Source of the DNA: Kutzneria viridogrisea
GTDB lineage: Bacteria; Actinomycetota; Actinomycetes; Mycobacteriales; Pseudonocardiaceae
Reading direction: 5' to 3'
NCBI GenBank assembly: GCA_014138725.1
Contig: JACJID010000002.1
Span: 1,192,001-1,256,000 of the forward strand
DNA length: 64,000 bases
Each line of letters begins with the position of its first letter. Position 1 is the stretch's first letter. Positions 18,099 to 27,893 of this stretch are shown in pieces. Below the pieces are notes generated by a model. It worked only from the letters and a program-made list of their open reading frames with translations. It was not told where the DNA came from and searched no databases. The translations under genes were made by a program, and so were the position numbers.

Positions 18099-18995
18099 TC
18101 AGCCGGCGACGGGCACGAACAGGCGCAGCAACAGCCAGGCGACCACGGCGGAGGGCAGCAGCGAGTCCATGCGGTCCATCAGGCCGCCATGCCCGGGCAG
18201 CAGGTTGCCCATGTCCTTGATGCCCAGGTCCCGCTTGATCAACGACTCGACCAGGTCACCGACCGTGGAGGTGATCACCAGCGCGCCGCCGAACAGCACG
18301 CCCTGCCACCACTGGCCGTGCAGCAGCAGGGTCACCGAGAGCGCGCCGCCGACCATGCCGGTGAGCATCGAACCGGCGAAGCCCTCCCAGGACTTCTTCG
18401 GGCTGATGACCGGGGCCATCGGGTGCTTGCCGAAGAGCACACCGGCCGCATAGCCGCCGGTGTCCGAGCAGACCACGCCGATCAGGAAGCACAGCACCCG
18501 GTACATGCCGTCCTCCGGCACGACCAGCATGGAGGCGAACGAGGCGAACAGCGGCACGTAGGCCGCCACGAAGATCGAACTGGTGACGTCGCGCACGTAG
18601 CCGGAGACGCCACCGCCGAACCGCCAGACCAGGCAGGCCAGGATGGTCACCACGAAGGCCGCCATCAGGCCGACCCGTTCGAAAGGCCAGGACAGCCACA
18701 CCATGGCCTGGCCGCCAACGAGCACCGGGACCAGCGCGACCTGGATGCCCGCACCCCTGCGCAGCGCCCCGGTCAGCTCCACCGTGGACACCGCGACGGC
18801 GATGGCCACGATGGCGACGAACAGCTTCGGCACGGTGAGCAGGCAGGTCAGGATCACCGCGCCGAGAGCGACACCGACCGCGATGGCGGCCCAGAGGTTG
18901 CGCCCCGCCCGGGAGCTGGGCGGGGGTGCGGTGTCCGCACCCGGTCCGTCCGAAGAGGAACCGGGCGCGTCCTGCCGCCCGCCGGTGGTGGTCAC
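18099..18995 (-). CDS. cdsA: Phosphatidate cytidylyltransferase
   Basis: This 298-residue membrane enzyme makes CDP-diacylglycerol from phosphatidate and CTP, the branch point of phospholipid synthesis. It has about eight hydrophobic segments, SPKKSWEGFAGS near 188 and the CDP-synthase signature GDLVESLIKRDLGIKDMG followed by GHGGLMDRMDS near 240-275. The first 30 residues are a polar disordered tail, as in actinobacterial homologues. It starts with GTG downstream of frr and is the Rv2881c counterpart. Confidence 0.95.
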   Translation of the reverse strand: MTTTGGRQDAPGSSSDGPGADTAPPPSSRAGRNLWAAIAVGVALGAVILTCLLTVPKLFVAIVAIAVAVSTVELTGALRRGAGIQVALVPVLVGGQAMVWLSWPFERVGLMAAFVVTILACLVWRFGGGVSGYVRDVTSSIFVAAYVPLFASFASMLVVPEDGMYRVLCFLIGVVCSDTGGYAAGVLFGKHPMAPVISPKKSWEGFAGSMLTGMVGGALSVTLLLHGQWWQGVLFGGALVITSTVGDLVESLIKRDLGIKDMGNLLPGHGGLMDRMDSLLPSAVVAWLLLRLFVPVAG

Positions 18996-19025
18996 GACTG
19001 TCGAACTTCCCTCGCAGGACGGGGC

Positions 19026-19583
19026 TCAGACCTCGAGCAACTCGGCTTCCTTGTGCTTGACCAGAGCCTCGACCTGGCCGACGTACTTGTCTGTCAGCGC
19101 CTGCAGCTCCTTCTCCGCGCGGGCCACGTCGTCCTCGCCAGCCTCGCCGTCCTTGGCGATGCGGTCGAGCTCGTCCTTGGCCTTGCGGCGGATGTTGCGC
19201 ACCGAGACCTTGGCGTCCTCGCCCTTGCCCTTGGCCACCTTGACCATGTCGCGGCGGCGCTCCTCGGACAGCGCGGGGATCACCACTCGGATGATCGTGC
19301 CGTCGTTGCTCGGGTTCAGGCCCAGGTCCGACTCGCGGATGGCCTTCTCGATCTCCTTGAGCTGGCTGGTGTCGTACGGCTTGATGATCACCATCCGGGC
19401 CTCCGGAATGGTGATGCCCGCCAGCTGGTTGATCGGCGTCGGGGAGCCGTAGTAGTCGACATTGATGCCCTGGAACATGGTGGCGTTCGCCCGGCCAGTA
19501 CGCACCGAGGCGAGGTGGTCCTTGGCCACCGACACCGCGGATTCCATCTTTTCCTCGGCGTCGAGGAGGGTCTCGTCGATCAC
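19026..19583 (-). CDS. frr: Ribosome recycling factor
   Basis: This 185-residue protein has the standard length and sequence: an N-terminal [17 protein letters not shown], the [10 protein letters not shown] motif, the domain II strand region with [11 protein letters not shown], and the C-terminal helix ([22 protein letters not shown]). Together with EF-G it splits post-termination ribosomes. The GTG start at 19583 has AAGGAG eight bases upstream. It lies between pyrH and cdsA, an order conserved in actinobacteria. Confidence 0.97.
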   Translation of the reverse strand: MIDETLLDAEEKMESAVSVAKDHLASVRTGRANATMFQGINVDYYGSPTPINQLAGITIPEARMVIIKPYDTSQLKEIEKAIRESDLGLNPSNDGTIIRVVIPALSEERRRDMVKVAKGKGEDAKVSVRNIRRKAKDELDRIAKDGEAGEDDVARAEKELQALTDKYVGQVEALVKHKEAELLEV

Positions 19584-19640
19584 GGCTGCTCCTTATCGAT
19601 GCTTCGCTCGGGTGCGGATGTCCCGCACAAGCACGGCGCG

Positions 19641-19652
19641 AGCAGATCTGCT
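19641..19652. other. 12-bp palindrome between pyrH and frr
   Basis: AGCAGATCTGCT is a perfect palindrome in the 115-bp gap between the pyrH stop and the frr start. It may be part of a processing or termination structure, or an operator; nothing further supports a role. Confidence 0.3.
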
Positions 19653-19698
19653 GCGTCCTGCCGGGCAGTGCTCCCTGAGGATGTCCACCATCCCAGTG

Positions 19699-20454
19699 TC
19701 AGGCCGACGGCCTGTCGTCAGGGGTGCTCACCACGGTGCCGATCTTCTCACCGCGCACCGCACGGGCGATGTTGCCCTCGGTCAGCAGGTTGAACACGAT
19801 GATCGGCATGTTGTTGTCCATGCAGAGGCTGAACGCCGTCGAGTCGGCGACCTCGAGCCCGCGCTCCAGCACCTCGCGGTGGCTGATGTTGTCGAACATC
19901 GTGGCGTTGGGCTCACGGCGCGGGTCCGCGTCGTAGACCCCGTCCACGGCCTTGGCCATCAGCACCACGTCGCAGCCGATCTCCAGCGCGCGCTGCGCGG
20001 CCGCGGTGTCGGTGGAGAAGTAGGGCATGCCCACCCCGGCCGCGAAGATCACCACGCGGCCCTTCTCCAGGTGGCGCTCGGCGCGGCGCGGGATGTACGG
20101 CTCGGCGACCTGGCCCATCGTGATCGCGGACTGCACGCGGGTGTTGATGCCCTGCTTCTCCAGGAAGTCCTGGAGCGCGAGGCAGTTCATGACGGTGCCA
20201 AGCATGGCCATGTAGTCGGCGCGGTCGCGATCCATGCCGCGCTGGCTGAGCTCGGCGCCGCGGAAGTAGTTGCCGCCGCCGATGACCACCGCGATCTGGG
20301 CGCCCGAGCGGACCACGTCGGCGATCTGCCTGGCGACCGCGTGCACCACGTCGGGGTCCAGCCCGACCCTGCCGCCGCCGAACATCTCACCGCCGAGCTT
20401 GAGCAGCACCCTGCGGTACCCGACGCGGACGGCTTTGTCCTCAACCACCGACAT
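19699..20454 (-). CDS. pyrH: UMP kinase
   Basis: This 251-residue amino-acid-kinase-fold enzyme phosphorylates UMP to UDP. The nucleotide-binding [12 protein letters not shown] is near the N-terminus. [18 protein letters not shown] and the C-terminal [19 protein letters not shown] motif are typical of bacterial UMP kinases, which are hexamers regulated by GTP and UTP. The ATG at 20454 follows GAGGAGG. It is conserved next to frr and tsf. Confidence 0.97.
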   Translation of the reverse strand: MSVVEDKAVRVGYRRVLLKLGGEMFGGGRVGLDPDVVHAVARQIADVVRSGAQIAVVIGGGNYFRGAELSQRGMDRDRADYMAMLGTVMNCLALQDFLEKQGINTRVQSAITMGQVAEPYIPRRAERHLEKGRVVIFAAGVGMPYFSTDTAAAQRALEIGCDVVLMAKAVDGVYDADPRREPNATMFDNISHREVLERGLEVADSTAFSLCMDNNMPIIVFNLLTEGNIARAVRGEKIGTVVSTPDDRPSA

Positions 20455-20495
20455 GTGTGAACCTCCTCGTCACGAACCGATCCGAACGTGCGAAA

Positions 20496-20539
20496 GCGGG
20501 GTCGCCCGCCGTGCGGGTTGTCCGCACCGGCGACCCCGC
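20496..20539 (-). terminator. Hairpin between tsf and pyrH
   Basis: GCGGGGTCGCC (20496-20506) pairs perfectly with 20529-20539, and an inner GTGCGG/CCGCAC stem extends the fold. It lies between the tsf stop (20557) and the pyrH start (20454) and probably ends or attenuates the rpsB-tsf transcript. Confidence 0.75.
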
Positions 20540-20556
20540 CCACACCAGGATCAGCC

Positions 20557-21366
20557 TCAGCCGACCTCGAACCGGACGAAACGGGTGACGGTGACACCGG
20601 CCGCTTCGAGCAGGGCCTTGACGGTCTTCTTGGAGTCCTGCACGGAGGCCTGCTCCAGCAGCACGACGTCCTTGAAGAAGCCGTTGACCCGGCCCTCGAC
20701 GATCTTGGGGAGGGCGGCCTCGGGCTTGCCCTCGGTGCGCGCGGTCTCCTCGGCGATGCGGCGCTCGTTGGCCACCAGGTCGGCGGGCACGTCCTCGCGG
20801 GTCAGGTAGCTCGCCTTGAGCGCGGCGACCTGCATGCCCACGGCGCGGGCGGCGTCGGCGTCGTCGCCGGTGTACTCGACCAGCACGCCCACGGCCGGCG
20901 GCAGGTCGGCGGAGCGGCGGTGCAGGTAGACGTTGGTCTGACCGTCGAAGGCGGCGATCTTGGCCAGCTCCAGCTTCTCACCGATCTTGGCGGAGAGGGC
21001 CTGCACGGCGTCGGCCACGGTGCCGTCGGTCAGCTTGGCCGCGGCCAGCGCCTCGATGTCGGTGGCACCGGACTCCTTGGCGGCGACAACGATCTTGTTG
21101 GCCAGCTCCTGGAACTCCTCGTTCTTGGCCACGAAGTCGGTCTCGCACTGGAGCTCGATCATGACGCCACCATCCGCGGCGACCAGGCCGTTGGCAGTGG
21201 CGCGGTCGGCACGCTTGCCGACGTCCTTGGCGCCCTTGATGCGCAGGATCTCGACGGCCTTGTCGAAGTCGCCGTCGGACTCGTCCAGGGCCTTCTTGCA
21301 GTCCATCATGCCGGAGCCGGTGAGCTCGCGGAGCCTCTTGACGTCGGCGGTGGTGTAGTTCGCCAT
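20557..21366 (-). CDS. tsf: Elongation factor Ts
   Basis: This 269-residue factor is the guanine-nucleotide exchange factor for EF-Tu. The N-terminal UBA-like region ([25 protein letters not shown]) and the core [10 protein letters not shown] motif are clear. It has the short actinobacterial length rather than the longer proteobacterial form. It follows rpsB with a strong hairpin in between. Confidence 0.97.
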   Translation of the reverse strand: MANYTTADVKRLRELTGSGMMDCKKALDESDGDFDKAVEILRIKGAKDVGKRADRATANGLVAADGGVMIELQCETDFVAKNEEFQELANKIVVAAKESGATDIEALAAAKLTDGTVADAVQALSAKIGEKLELAKIAAFDGQTNVYLHRRSADLPPAVGVLVEYTGDDADAARAVGMQVAALKASYLTREDVPADLVANERRIAEETARTEGKPEAALPKIVEGRVNGFFKDVVLLEQASVQDSKKTVKALLEAAGVTVTRFVRFEVG

Positions 21367-21447
21367 CGTGCCTTTTCCGTTTCCTTCGGATCGATGCTCG
21401 ACCCAGTGAGCAGGTCTACGTCAGTACTCGCGGGGTAGTACTCGGCC

Positions 21448-21492
21448 GCGTTCCGCGTCCGGCACCGTCAGTCGGCGCCGGACGCGGAACGC
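21448..21492 (-). terminator. Hairpin between rpsB and tsf
   Basis: Perfect 16-bp arms (21448-21463 and 21477-21492, GCGTTCCGCG...) with a 13-base loop lie seven bases after the rpsB stop codon. The position between rpsB and tsf suggests an attenuator that lowers tsf expression relative to S2, as is known for rpsB-tsf operons elsewhere. Confidence 0.8.
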
Positions 21493-21499
21493 GGGCGGA

Positions 21500-22333
21500 T
21501 CACGCCTGGGTCGGCTCGGCCGAGCCACCCTCGGTGGCGGCAGGCGCGGCGGCGGCGCCGACCAGCAACTCCTGCTCCCACTCGGCCAGCGGCTCCTCGG
21601 CGGCGACGGCCTTGTCCTCGGCGGCGCCGTCCTTGCCGCGGGCGCCGGAGCGGGCGATCAGACCGGCGGCGGCGGCCTCGGCCACGACCTTGGTCAGCAG
21701 CGCGGCGGAGCGGATGGCGTCGTCGTTGCCCGGGATCGGGTAGTCGACCTCGTCCGGGTCGCAGTTGGTGTCCAGGATGGCCACGACCGGGATGTTCAGC
21801 TTGCGAGCCTCGCCGACGGCGATGTGCTCCTTCTTGGTGTCCACGATCCACACGGCGCTGGGCACCTTGGACATGTCGCGAATACCGCCGAGGGTCTTCT
21901 CGAGCTTGTCCTTCTCACGGGTGAGCATCAGGATCTCCTTCTTGGTGAGACCCTGGAAGCCACCGGTCTGCTCCATCGACTCCAGCTCCTTGAGGCGCTG
22001 GAGGCGCTTGTGCACGGTGGTGAAGTTGGTGAGCATGCCGCCCAGCCAGCGCTGGTTGACGAAGGGCATCCCGACGCGAAGCGCCTCCTGGGCGATCGCC
22101 TCCTGAGCCTGCTTCTTGGTGCCCACGAACAGGATGGAACCGCCGTGCGCGACGGTCTCCCGCACGAACTCGTAGGCCCTGTCGATGTAGGTCAGGGTCT
22201 GCTGCAGGTCGATGATGTAGATGCCGTTGCGCTCGGTGAAGATGAAGCGCTTCATCTTCGGGTTCCAGCGCCGGGTCTGGTGCCCGAAGTGCACGCCGCT
22301 GTCGAGCAGCTGCTTCATGGTGACGACGGCCAT
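21500..22333 (-). CDS. rpsB: 30S ribosomal protein S2
   Basis: This 277-residue protein begins [27 protein letters not shown], the standard S2 N-terminus, which fixes the ATG at 22333. The body carries [11 protein letters not shown] and [14 protein letters not shown]. The C-terminal part (from about 235) is an Ala/Glu-rich tail as in other actinobacteria. The frame is open far upstream, but that region has no coding character. Confidence 0.97.
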   Translation of the reverse strand: MAVVTMKQLLDSGVHFGHQTRRWNPKMKRFIFTERNGIYIIDLQQTLTYIDRAYEFVRETVAHGGSILFVGTKKQAQEAIAQEALRVGMPFVNQRWLGGMLTNFTTVHKRLQRLKELESMEQTGGFQGLTKKEILMLTREKDKLEKTLGGIRDMSKVPSAVWIVDTKKEHIAVGEARKLNIPVVAILDTNCDPDEVDYPIPGNDDAIRSAALLTKVVAEAAAAGLIARSGARGKDGAAEDKAVAAEEPLAEWEQELLVGAAAAPAATEGGSAEPTQA

Positions 22334-22688
22334 GGCCGGTTGCACCTCTTGGTGTCGTGCGCGCCGGGGTGGCGCGCGGTTTCGGTTGACGCACGAGTCG
22401 GGTGACCCGATGCCCTGGTGCCCAGCCACCGCCCGAACTCGCCGGCACCGACCGAGTGAACGGGTCGGGCCTGGTGAGACCGCCAGGCGGCGTCCCTCCG
22501 AGGAGGGGTCTGCTGTGGCACGCGAAGTCGCCCCGCGAACACACGGGCCGCGGGTCAAGTGTACGCCCGACCCCCGGCAATTCCCGAATCGGGACCCCAC
22601 CGGCCCCCAGTTGTCCACAGGCGGCCAGTTGTCCACATGTCGATCACTGCCCATGGCCCCGCCGACTCCATCCGGCGAGGCTGGGGTC
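22334..22688. other. Divergent intergenic region between rpsB and the M23 gene
   Basis: These 355 bp should contain the rpsB promoter and 5' leader on the minus strand and the start region of the M23 gene on the plus strand. No clear -35/-10 pair stands out. Two TTGTCCACA sites (22611-22619 and 22629-22637) are the only distinct motifs; they are listed separately. Confidence 0.6.
22611..22637 (+). promoter_or_regulatory. Pair of DnaA-box-like sites
   Basis: TTGTCCACA occurs at 22611-22619 and again at 22629-22637 in the same orientation, 18 bp apart. This nine-mer is the preferred DnaA box of high-GC actinobacteria. There is no AT-rich unwinding region or dnaA/dnaN gene here, so an origin is unlikely; DnaA-dependent regulation or titration is possible. 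Confidence 0.6.
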
Positions 22689-23186
22689 GTGACTCGTCTC
22701 CTCGCCCTGCTGGCCGTCCTCCTGGCACTGGCCCCGCACCTGGCAACACCCCTCGCCAGTGCGGCGGCCCCGGCCCGGTTCGGCTGGCCGTTGGCGGCCC
22801 CGCACCCGGTGCTGCGCCGGTTCGAACCGCCCCGAGGCCCGTTCGGCCCCGGCCACCGCGGTGTGGACCTGGGCGGCACCGAGGACGAGGCCGTACTGGC
22901 AGCCGGGGACGGGGTGGTGCTCTACGCGGGGCTGGTCGCCGACCGGCCGGTGGTGTCGATCGTGCACCTCGGTGGGCTGCGCACCACGTACGAACCGGTG
23001 AGTCCGCTGGTCAACGCGGGTGAACGGGTCGGCAGGGGCCAACTGGTGGGCCGATTACGGCCTGGGCACGGGGGCTGTGCCACGGCTTGCCTGCACTGGG
23101 GTGTGCGGCGCGGCGAGGAGTACCTCGACCCACTGCGCCTGGTGGCGACCGGTGGCGTGCGACTGCTGCCCTGGCAGGACCGCTGA
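22689..23186 (+). CDS. Secreted M23-family peptidase-like protein
   Basis: This 165-residue exported protein has a signal peptide (about 1-27, ending LASAAAPA) followed by an LytM/M23 domain. The HxxxD motif ([10 protein letters not shown]56 and D60) and the final HxH-like region, here CLHWGVRRG, are present. The second metal histidine of HxH appears reduced to one His, so activity is uncertain. Full peptidases cut peptidoglycan cross-links; degenerate members act as activators. The GTG at 22689 has GAGG upstream. It corresponds in position to Rv2891 and is convergent with the sigma factor. Confidence 0.85.
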   Translation: MTRLLALLAVLLALAPHLATPLASAAAPARFGWPLAAPHPVLRRFEPPRGPFGPGHRGVDLGGTEDEAVLAAGDGVVLYAGLVADRPVVSIVHLGGLRTTYEPVSPLVNAGERVGRGQLVGRLRPGHGGCATACLHWGVRRGEEYLDPLRLVATGGVRLLPWQDR

Positions 23187-23240
23187 GCCTCGGCGACGGA
23201 GAGCGGCAGGGCGCCGCCGCGGCACTGGGTGCCGGTCAGC

Positions 23241-24227
23241 TCAGAGTTCGGACTGCTCGGCCAGCTTCGTGCGCAGCCGCAGCACGGCCCGGGTGTGCAG
23301 CTGGCAGACGCGGGACTCGGTGACCCCGAGGACCTTGCCGATCTCGGCCAGGGTGAGGTTCTCGAAGTAGTACAGGGTCACCACGATGCGGTCCCGCTCC
23401 GCGAGCTGGGCGATCGCGTCGGCGAGCTGGCGGCGGCTGTCCTGGTCGACCAGGCTGGCGACCGGGTCCTCGGCGTAGTCGTCGGGCAGCGTCTCGGCCA
23501 GCGAGGCGGTGCCCCGGCCAGCGGCGATCAGCTCGTCCAGCGCGACCACACTGGTCAGCTGGAGCTGCGCGTACAGGTCGCGCAGTTCGCCGAGCCCGAT
23601 GGACAGCTCGGAGGCCAGTTCGGTGTCGGTCGGGGTGCGCTGCAGGCGTGCGCCCAGCCGTTCGAGGGCCCGCTCCACGTCGCGCGCTCTGCTCCGCACC
23701 GACCTCGGCACCCAGTCCTGGGAACGCAGGTCGTCCAGGATGGCGCCACGGATGCGCTGCATCGCGTAGGTCTCGAACTTCAGACCGCGCTCGGGCTCGA
23801 ACTTCTCGATGGCGTCAACCAGCCCGAAGATGCCGGACTGAATCAGGTCCGCGACGTCGACGTGCGCGGGCAGGCCGGTACCCACCCGACCGGCCACGTA
23901 CTTGACCAGCGGGGCGTAGTGCAGCACGAGCCGGTCGCGCACCGCGTGGTCACGGCTCTGCCCGTAGCCACGCCACAGCGCGACGATGCCGGCTTCGACG
24001 TCGTCGGCCGTGCGCTGATCACCTGGGAGGACCCCGTTGGGCTGGCCCACGCCGTACGCACCGTTGACCGGTGCCGCGGTGGGGCCTGCACCGTTGCCCG
24101 CGTCCTGGGTGGCGGCCCGGTCGCCGTCGACACGCGCGGCACGCGTCTCCGGAGAGGGCACAGCGGGCACGGTCGCCGTACGGGAACCTCCCCCGGCAGC
24201 ATCAGGAACGGGGGTGGGTTCGGTCAT
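23241..24227 (-). CDS. whiG: RNA polymerase sigma factor, FliA/WhiG family
   Basis: This 328-residue sigma factor has a disordered N-terminus of about 80 residues and then region 2 ([41 protein letters not shown]), region 3 and region 4 with the helix-turn-helix [21 protein letters not shown]. In Streptomyces WhiG triggers aerial hyphae to sporulate; in motile bacteria the FliA orthologue drives flagellar genes. No flagellar genes are in the window. Its start overlaps the end of xerC by 26 bases, so the two are probably co-transcribed. Mycobacteria lack a WhiG gene here. Confidence 0.9.
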   Translation of the reverse strand: MTEPTPVPDAAGGGSRTATVPAVPSPETRAARVDGDRAATQDAGNGAGPTAAPVNGAYGVGQPNGVLPGDQRTADDVEAGIVALWRGYGQSRDHAVRDRLVLHYAPLVKYVAGRVGTGLPAHVDVADLIQSGIFGLVDAIEKFEPERGLKFETYAMQRIRGAILDDLRSQDWVPRSVRSRARDVERALERLGARLQRTPTDTELASELSIGLGELRDLYAQLQLTSVVALDELIAAGRGTASLAETLPDDYAEDPVASLVDQDSRRQLADAIAQLAERDRIVVTLYYFENLTLAEIGKVLGVTESRVCQLHTRAVLRLRTKLAEQSEL

Positions 24228-25191
24228 GGATCGCCTTAAGCCGTTCGACGGTGACGTGTGTGTAGAGCTGCGTGGTGGCGAGCGTAGCGTGACCGAGCAG
24301 CTCTTGGACGGTCCGCAGATCCGCTCCTCCTTCGAGTAGGTGGGTGGCGGCGGAATGCCTTAGTCCGTGCGGTCCCATGTCTACTGCTCCAGGCACCGCA
24401 CCAACAGCCTCGTGCACCACCCGCCGAGCGGTGCGCTGATCAAGTCGGCCGCCGCGTGCGCCGAGCAGCACCGCTTCCGGGGAACCGGGCCTGACCAGCG
24501 CAGACCGGCCTTCGTCGAGCCAGCGGGACAGGGCCTTCTCGGCCGGTACGCCGAAGGGAACAGTGCGCTGCCTGCCCCCTTTTCCGAGCACACGAATCAC
24601 TCGGGCGGAGTAGTCGATGTCCGGTAGGTCGAGCGCACACAACTCCGACACGCGAATCCCTGTCGCGTACAACAACTCCACCAGCGCCTGATCACGCAGA
24701 GCGATCGGATCGCCCTCGGCGGCCCCCGACTCCGCGGCGCGCATCAGCGTGTCGGCCTGGTCCTGGCGGAGCACCCCGGGCAGCACGCGGTGTGGGCGGG
24801 GCGCCATCAGCATGGGCCCCGGGTCGGCGGGCAGGTAGCCGCGCCGGGTGGCCCACGCGGTGAAAGTCCTGGCGGCCGCAGCCCTGCGCGCCAGCGTGGT
24901 CCGGCTCGCACCGGCGGTCCGCAGCTGGGCGAGCCACGAGCGCAGCGCCGTGAGGTCCAGTGCCGTCAGCTCCACCTGGAGCGGCTGGTCATCGTCCTCG
25001 GCCACGGGCTCGGCCATGTGTGCGAGCAGGGACAACACGTCCGACAGGTAGGCGCGGACGGTGTGCGCCGACAGGTCACGCTCAAGGCTGAGGTGACGCT
25101 CGTACTCGGCGAGCGCGGCGGTGACCGGGGCGGGCAGCCGCTCCCTGAGCCGGAGCAGTACCCGCCCGCGCGGTCTTCCGGGCGGCGGCAT
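24202..25191 (-). CDS. xerC: Tyrosine recombinase XerC
   Basis: This 329-residue site-specific recombinase resolves chromosome dimers at dif together with XerD. The N-terminal SAM-like domain includes [23 protein letters not shown]. The catalytic set is visible: R in [13 protein letters not shown] in [19 protein letters not shown], and H with the nucleophile Tyr in [15 protein letters not shown]. The first 15 residues are uncertain because the ATG at 25191 lacks a good ribosome binding site and a GTG ten codons later is possible. It matches Rv2894c. Confidence 0.93.
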   Translation of the reverse strand: MPPPGRPRGRVLLRLRERLPAPVTAALAEYERHLSLERDLSAHTVRAYLSDVLSLLAHMAEPVAEDDDQPLQVELTALDLTALRSWLAQLRTAGASRTTLARRAAAARTFTAWATRRGYLPADPGPMLMAPRPHRVLPGVLRQDQADTLMRAAESGAAEGDPIALRDQALVELLYATGIRVSELCALDLPDIDYSARVIRVLGKGGRQRTVPFGVPAEKALSRWLDEGRSALVRPGSPEAVLLGARGGRLDQRTARRVVHEAVGAVPGAVDMGPHGLRHSAATHLLEGGADLRTVQELLGHATLATTQLYTHVTVERLKAIHDRTHPRS

Positions 25192-25224
25192 AGGGACACA
25201 CGGTGCGCCCCTCCCGGTTCATGG

Positions 25225-26385
25225 TCAAGCTCCGCCACACCGCGAGCTGGAGCTTGTGCCCATTCGTCCCAGTGCCGCGCACCACCCCGTGTCCTTGCGG
25301 ACCGCGAGCCCGGCCAGTTCGAGCTGGGGCAACGCGGCGCGGACCCGGTCCAGGGGCACTCCCGACTCGACGGAGACTTGGTCGGGGCTCAGCCCAAGCC
25401 CCGTGCTCAGCGCCTCGTGCACCCTCAGCACGACAGGGTCCAGGCCGTCGGTGGGTCGCTGCGGTCCCGGCTCACGTGGGGCCAGGTCCGTACCGATGCG
25501 GCCGATCGCCTCCACGACCTCGTCCACCGAGCAGACCGGCGCGGCCACCCCGCTGCGGAGCAGGTCGTGGCACCCGACGGACATCGCCGAGGTGATCGGC
25601 CCGGGCACGGCCATCACCGGCTTGCCGAGGGAGTGCGCAGTGGACGCCGTGTTGCGCGCGCCGCTGCGCCGACCGGCCTCCACCACCACGGTGCCCGCGC
25701 CGAGGGCCGCGATCAGCCGGTTGCGGACCAGGAACCGGTGCCGGGCCGGGGGCGTTCCCGGCGGGTACTCGCTGACCACCGCGCCGTGTTCGGCGATCCG
25801 TTGCAGCAGGTCCGTGTGGCGCACCGGGTAACCCACGTCCACACCGCACCCGAGCACGGCCAAGGTGGTCCACCCAGCTGCGAGCGCCCCGCGGTGCGCG
25901 GCACCGTCCACCCCGTACGCGGCACCGGACACGACAGCCACCTGCCGCTCCGCCAGACCGAAGCCGAACTCGTTGGCGACGTGGTCCCCGTAGCCGGTGG
26001 CCGCTCGCGCCCCGACCACGGCCACCGCTCGGTCGACGAGTTCGTTCAGCGGCATGGATCCCTTGAACCACAAGGCAATCGGCTCCACCATGCCGGGTAC
26101 TCCGCGAGTGCGGGCGGCCCGCAGCGACAGCAGTTGCCAGCCGGGCCAGTCGGGGTCCTCCGGGGTCAGCAGCCGTGCTCCCCGGGCATCCGCGCGGGCC
26201 AGGTCCTGCTCCGCGAGGTCGAGGTGGCACCGGGCAGCGGTCTCCTCGGCAACGGCGCCGCGCCGGACCAGCTCCGCGGCCCGGACCGGCCCCTCCTCGT
26301 TGATCAGGGCGACCAGGGACGGTGCGGGTGGTTCGGCAACTCGCAGCAGGTAGGCGCGTGCCAGGCGAACCGGGTCGGTCTTCAT
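25225..26385 (-). CDS. dprA: DNA-processing protein DprA
   Basis: This 386-residue protein loads RecA on incoming single-stranded DNA in transformable bacteria. The Rossmann-like core has VVGARAATGYG, VSGAAYGVDGAAHRGAL, LGCGVDVGYP and SEYPPGTPPARHRFLVRNRLIA, and a C-terminal winged-helix (DLA-like) region follows. The ATG at 26385 has GGAGGG upstream and overlaps the comM stop by four bases. No competence pilus genes are in the window, so its role in a non-competent actinobacterium is unclear, though it is conserved there (Rv2896c). Confidence 0.92.
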   Translation of the reverse strand: MKTDPVRLARAYLLRVAEPPAPSLVALINEEGPVRAAELVRRGAVAEETAARCHLDLAEQDLARADARGARLLTPEDPDWPGWQLLSLRAARTRGVPGMVEPIALWFKGSMPLNELVDRAVAVVGARAATGYGDHVANEFGFGLAERQVAVVSGAAYGVDGAAHRGALAAGWTTLAVLGCGVDVGYPVRHTDLLQRIAEHGAVVSEYPPGTPPARHRFLVRNRLIAALGAGTVVVEAGRRSGARNTASTAHSLGKPVMAVPGPITSAMSVGCHDLLRSGVAAPVCSVDEVVEAIGRIGTDLAPREPGPQRPTDGLDPVVLRVHEALSTGLGLSPDQVSVESGVPLDRVRAALPQLELAGLAVRKDTGWCAALGRMGTSSSSRCGGA

Positions 26386-27893
26386 GCGGCCCTCCGGTCG
26401 CGGAATTCGAGGGCGGCGGCGACGTGCTCGGCAGTCGGCCGGTCGTCGCCGTCGAGATCGGCGAGGGTCCAGGCGACCCGCAGGCAACGGTCCGCGCCGC
26501 GGGCGCTGAGGATGCCGGTGGACAGGCCGCGGTCGAGCACCGCTGTCACCTTGCGCGGTAGCCGGAAGTCCCTGCGCAGCACCGGACCTGGCGCTTCGGC
26601 GTTGGTACGCCAGCCCCGCTCGGACCAGCGCTCGGCGGCACGGCCACGGGCCGCGGCCACGCGCTGGCTGACCACGTCCGTGCTCTCCGGCGGGGTCGCG
26701 TCGGCGGCGGACATGGCGGTGATCGGGCGCATCCTGGCGCGCAGGTCGATGCGGTCCAGCAGTGGACCGGACAGCCTGCCGAAGTAGCGCCGCCGTTCCA
26801 CGGGTGAGCAGGTGCAGTCCACGTCCCTGGGTGGTGCGCAGGGACACGGGTTGGTGGCCAGGACGAGTTGGAACCGGGCCGGGTAGCGGGCCACGCCGTC
26901 CCGACGGGCGAGCCGGATCTCCCCCTCCTCGATGGCGGTCCGCAGGGCTTCGAGGTGGTGGGCGCGATACTCACAAGCCTCGTCGAGGAACAGCACGCCG
27001 CGGTGTGCCTTGCTGATGGCGCCTGGCCGGGCAGTGCCGGACCCGCCGCCGACCAGCGCCGCCACGGAAGCGGAGTGGTGTGGGGCGACGAACGGCGGCA
27101 CGGTGACCAGTGGGGCCTCCGGGGCGAGCAGGCCCGCGATGGAGTGGATGGCGGTGACCTCCAGCGCCTCCCGAGTGGACAGTGCGGGCAGCAGGCCGAC
27201 CAGCCGCTCGGCGAGCATCGTCTTGCCGGTGCCCGGCGGGCCGACCAGCAGGAGGTGGTGGCCACCGGCGGCGGCGACCTCCAGCGCCCACCGGGCCTCC
27301 GGCTGTCCGATCACGTCGGCGAGGTCGGGCACGTCAGGGGACGGGACGGCACTGGCTGGTTCGGGGTCCACCAGTGCCGTCTCGTCTCCCCTCAACCAGG
27401 CCAGCACGTCGGCCAGCCTGCCGGCGCCTCGGGACCGCATGCCGTCCACGAGCGCCGCTTCGGGCAGGGCCTCGATCGGGACCACTGCCCTGGTGAGCCC
27501 GGCCCTGCGTGCGGCGAGCAGGCCGGGCAGCACGCCGCGCACCGGCCGCAGCCGGCCGTCCAGCGCGAGTTCACCGATCAACACGGTGCCGCCGAGCTCG
27601 GCCTGCGGCACCTCACCTGCCCCGGCGAGCACGGCGCAGGCCAGGCTCAGGTCGTAACCGGAACCGCCCTTGGGCAGGTCGGCGGGCGACATGGCCAGGG
27701 TGACCTGCTGGTCGGGCCAGGTGACCCCGCTGTTGCGCACGGCGGCACGCACCCGGTCCTTGGCCTCCAGCAGGGCCGCGTCGGGCAGGCCGACCAGCTG
27801 CACCTTGGGCTTGCCGGTGCCGACGTCGGCCTCCACCTCCACCGCCATGCCGTCCACACCGGACAGGGCGACCGCCCAGGACCTGGCCAGCAT
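26382..27893 (-). CDS. comM: YifB/ComM-family Mg-chelatase-like AAA+ ATPase
   Basis: This 503-residue protein has the N-terminal Lon-protease-like fold of ComM (MLARSWAVALSGVDGMAVEVEADV) and a Mg-chelatase AAA+ module with Walker A GPPGTGKTM near 220 and Walker B VLFLDEACE. A CSPVERRRYFGRLSGPLLDRIDL segment and a C-terminal helical domain follow. ComM is a hexameric helicase that promotes branch migration in transformation. The ATG at 27893 overlaps the yraN stop by one base and dprA by four. The trio yraN-comM-dprA is conserved (Rv2898c to Rv2896c). Confidence 0.92.
   Translation of the reverse strand: MLARSWAVALSGVDGMAVEVEADVGTGKPKVQLVGLPDAALLEAKDRVRAAVRNSGVTWPDQQVTLAMSPADLPKGGSGYDLSLACAVLAGAGEVPQAELGGTVLIGELALDGRLRPVRGVLPGLLAARRAGLTRAVVPIEALPEAALVDGMRSRGAGRLADVLAWLRGDETALVDPEPASAVPSPDVPDLADVIGQPEARWALEVAAAGGHHLLLVGPPGTGKTMLAERLVGLLPALSTREALEVTAIHSIAGLLAPEAPLVTVPPFVAPHHSASVAALVGGGSGTARPGAISKAHRGVLFLDEACEYRAHHLEALRTAIEEGEIRLARRDGVARYPARFQLVLATNPCPCAPPRDVDCTCSPVERRRYFGRLSGPLLDRIDLRARMRPITAMSAADATPPESTDVVSQRVAAARGRAAERWSERGWRTNAEAPGPVLRRDFRLPRKVTAVLDRGLSTGILSARGADRCLRVAWTLADLDGDDRPTAEHVAAALEFRDRRAA

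Noticed and set aside
22611-22637. Replication origin
   Set aside because: Only two DnaA-box-like sites, no AT-rich region, and no dnaA, dnaN or gyrase genes are nearby.
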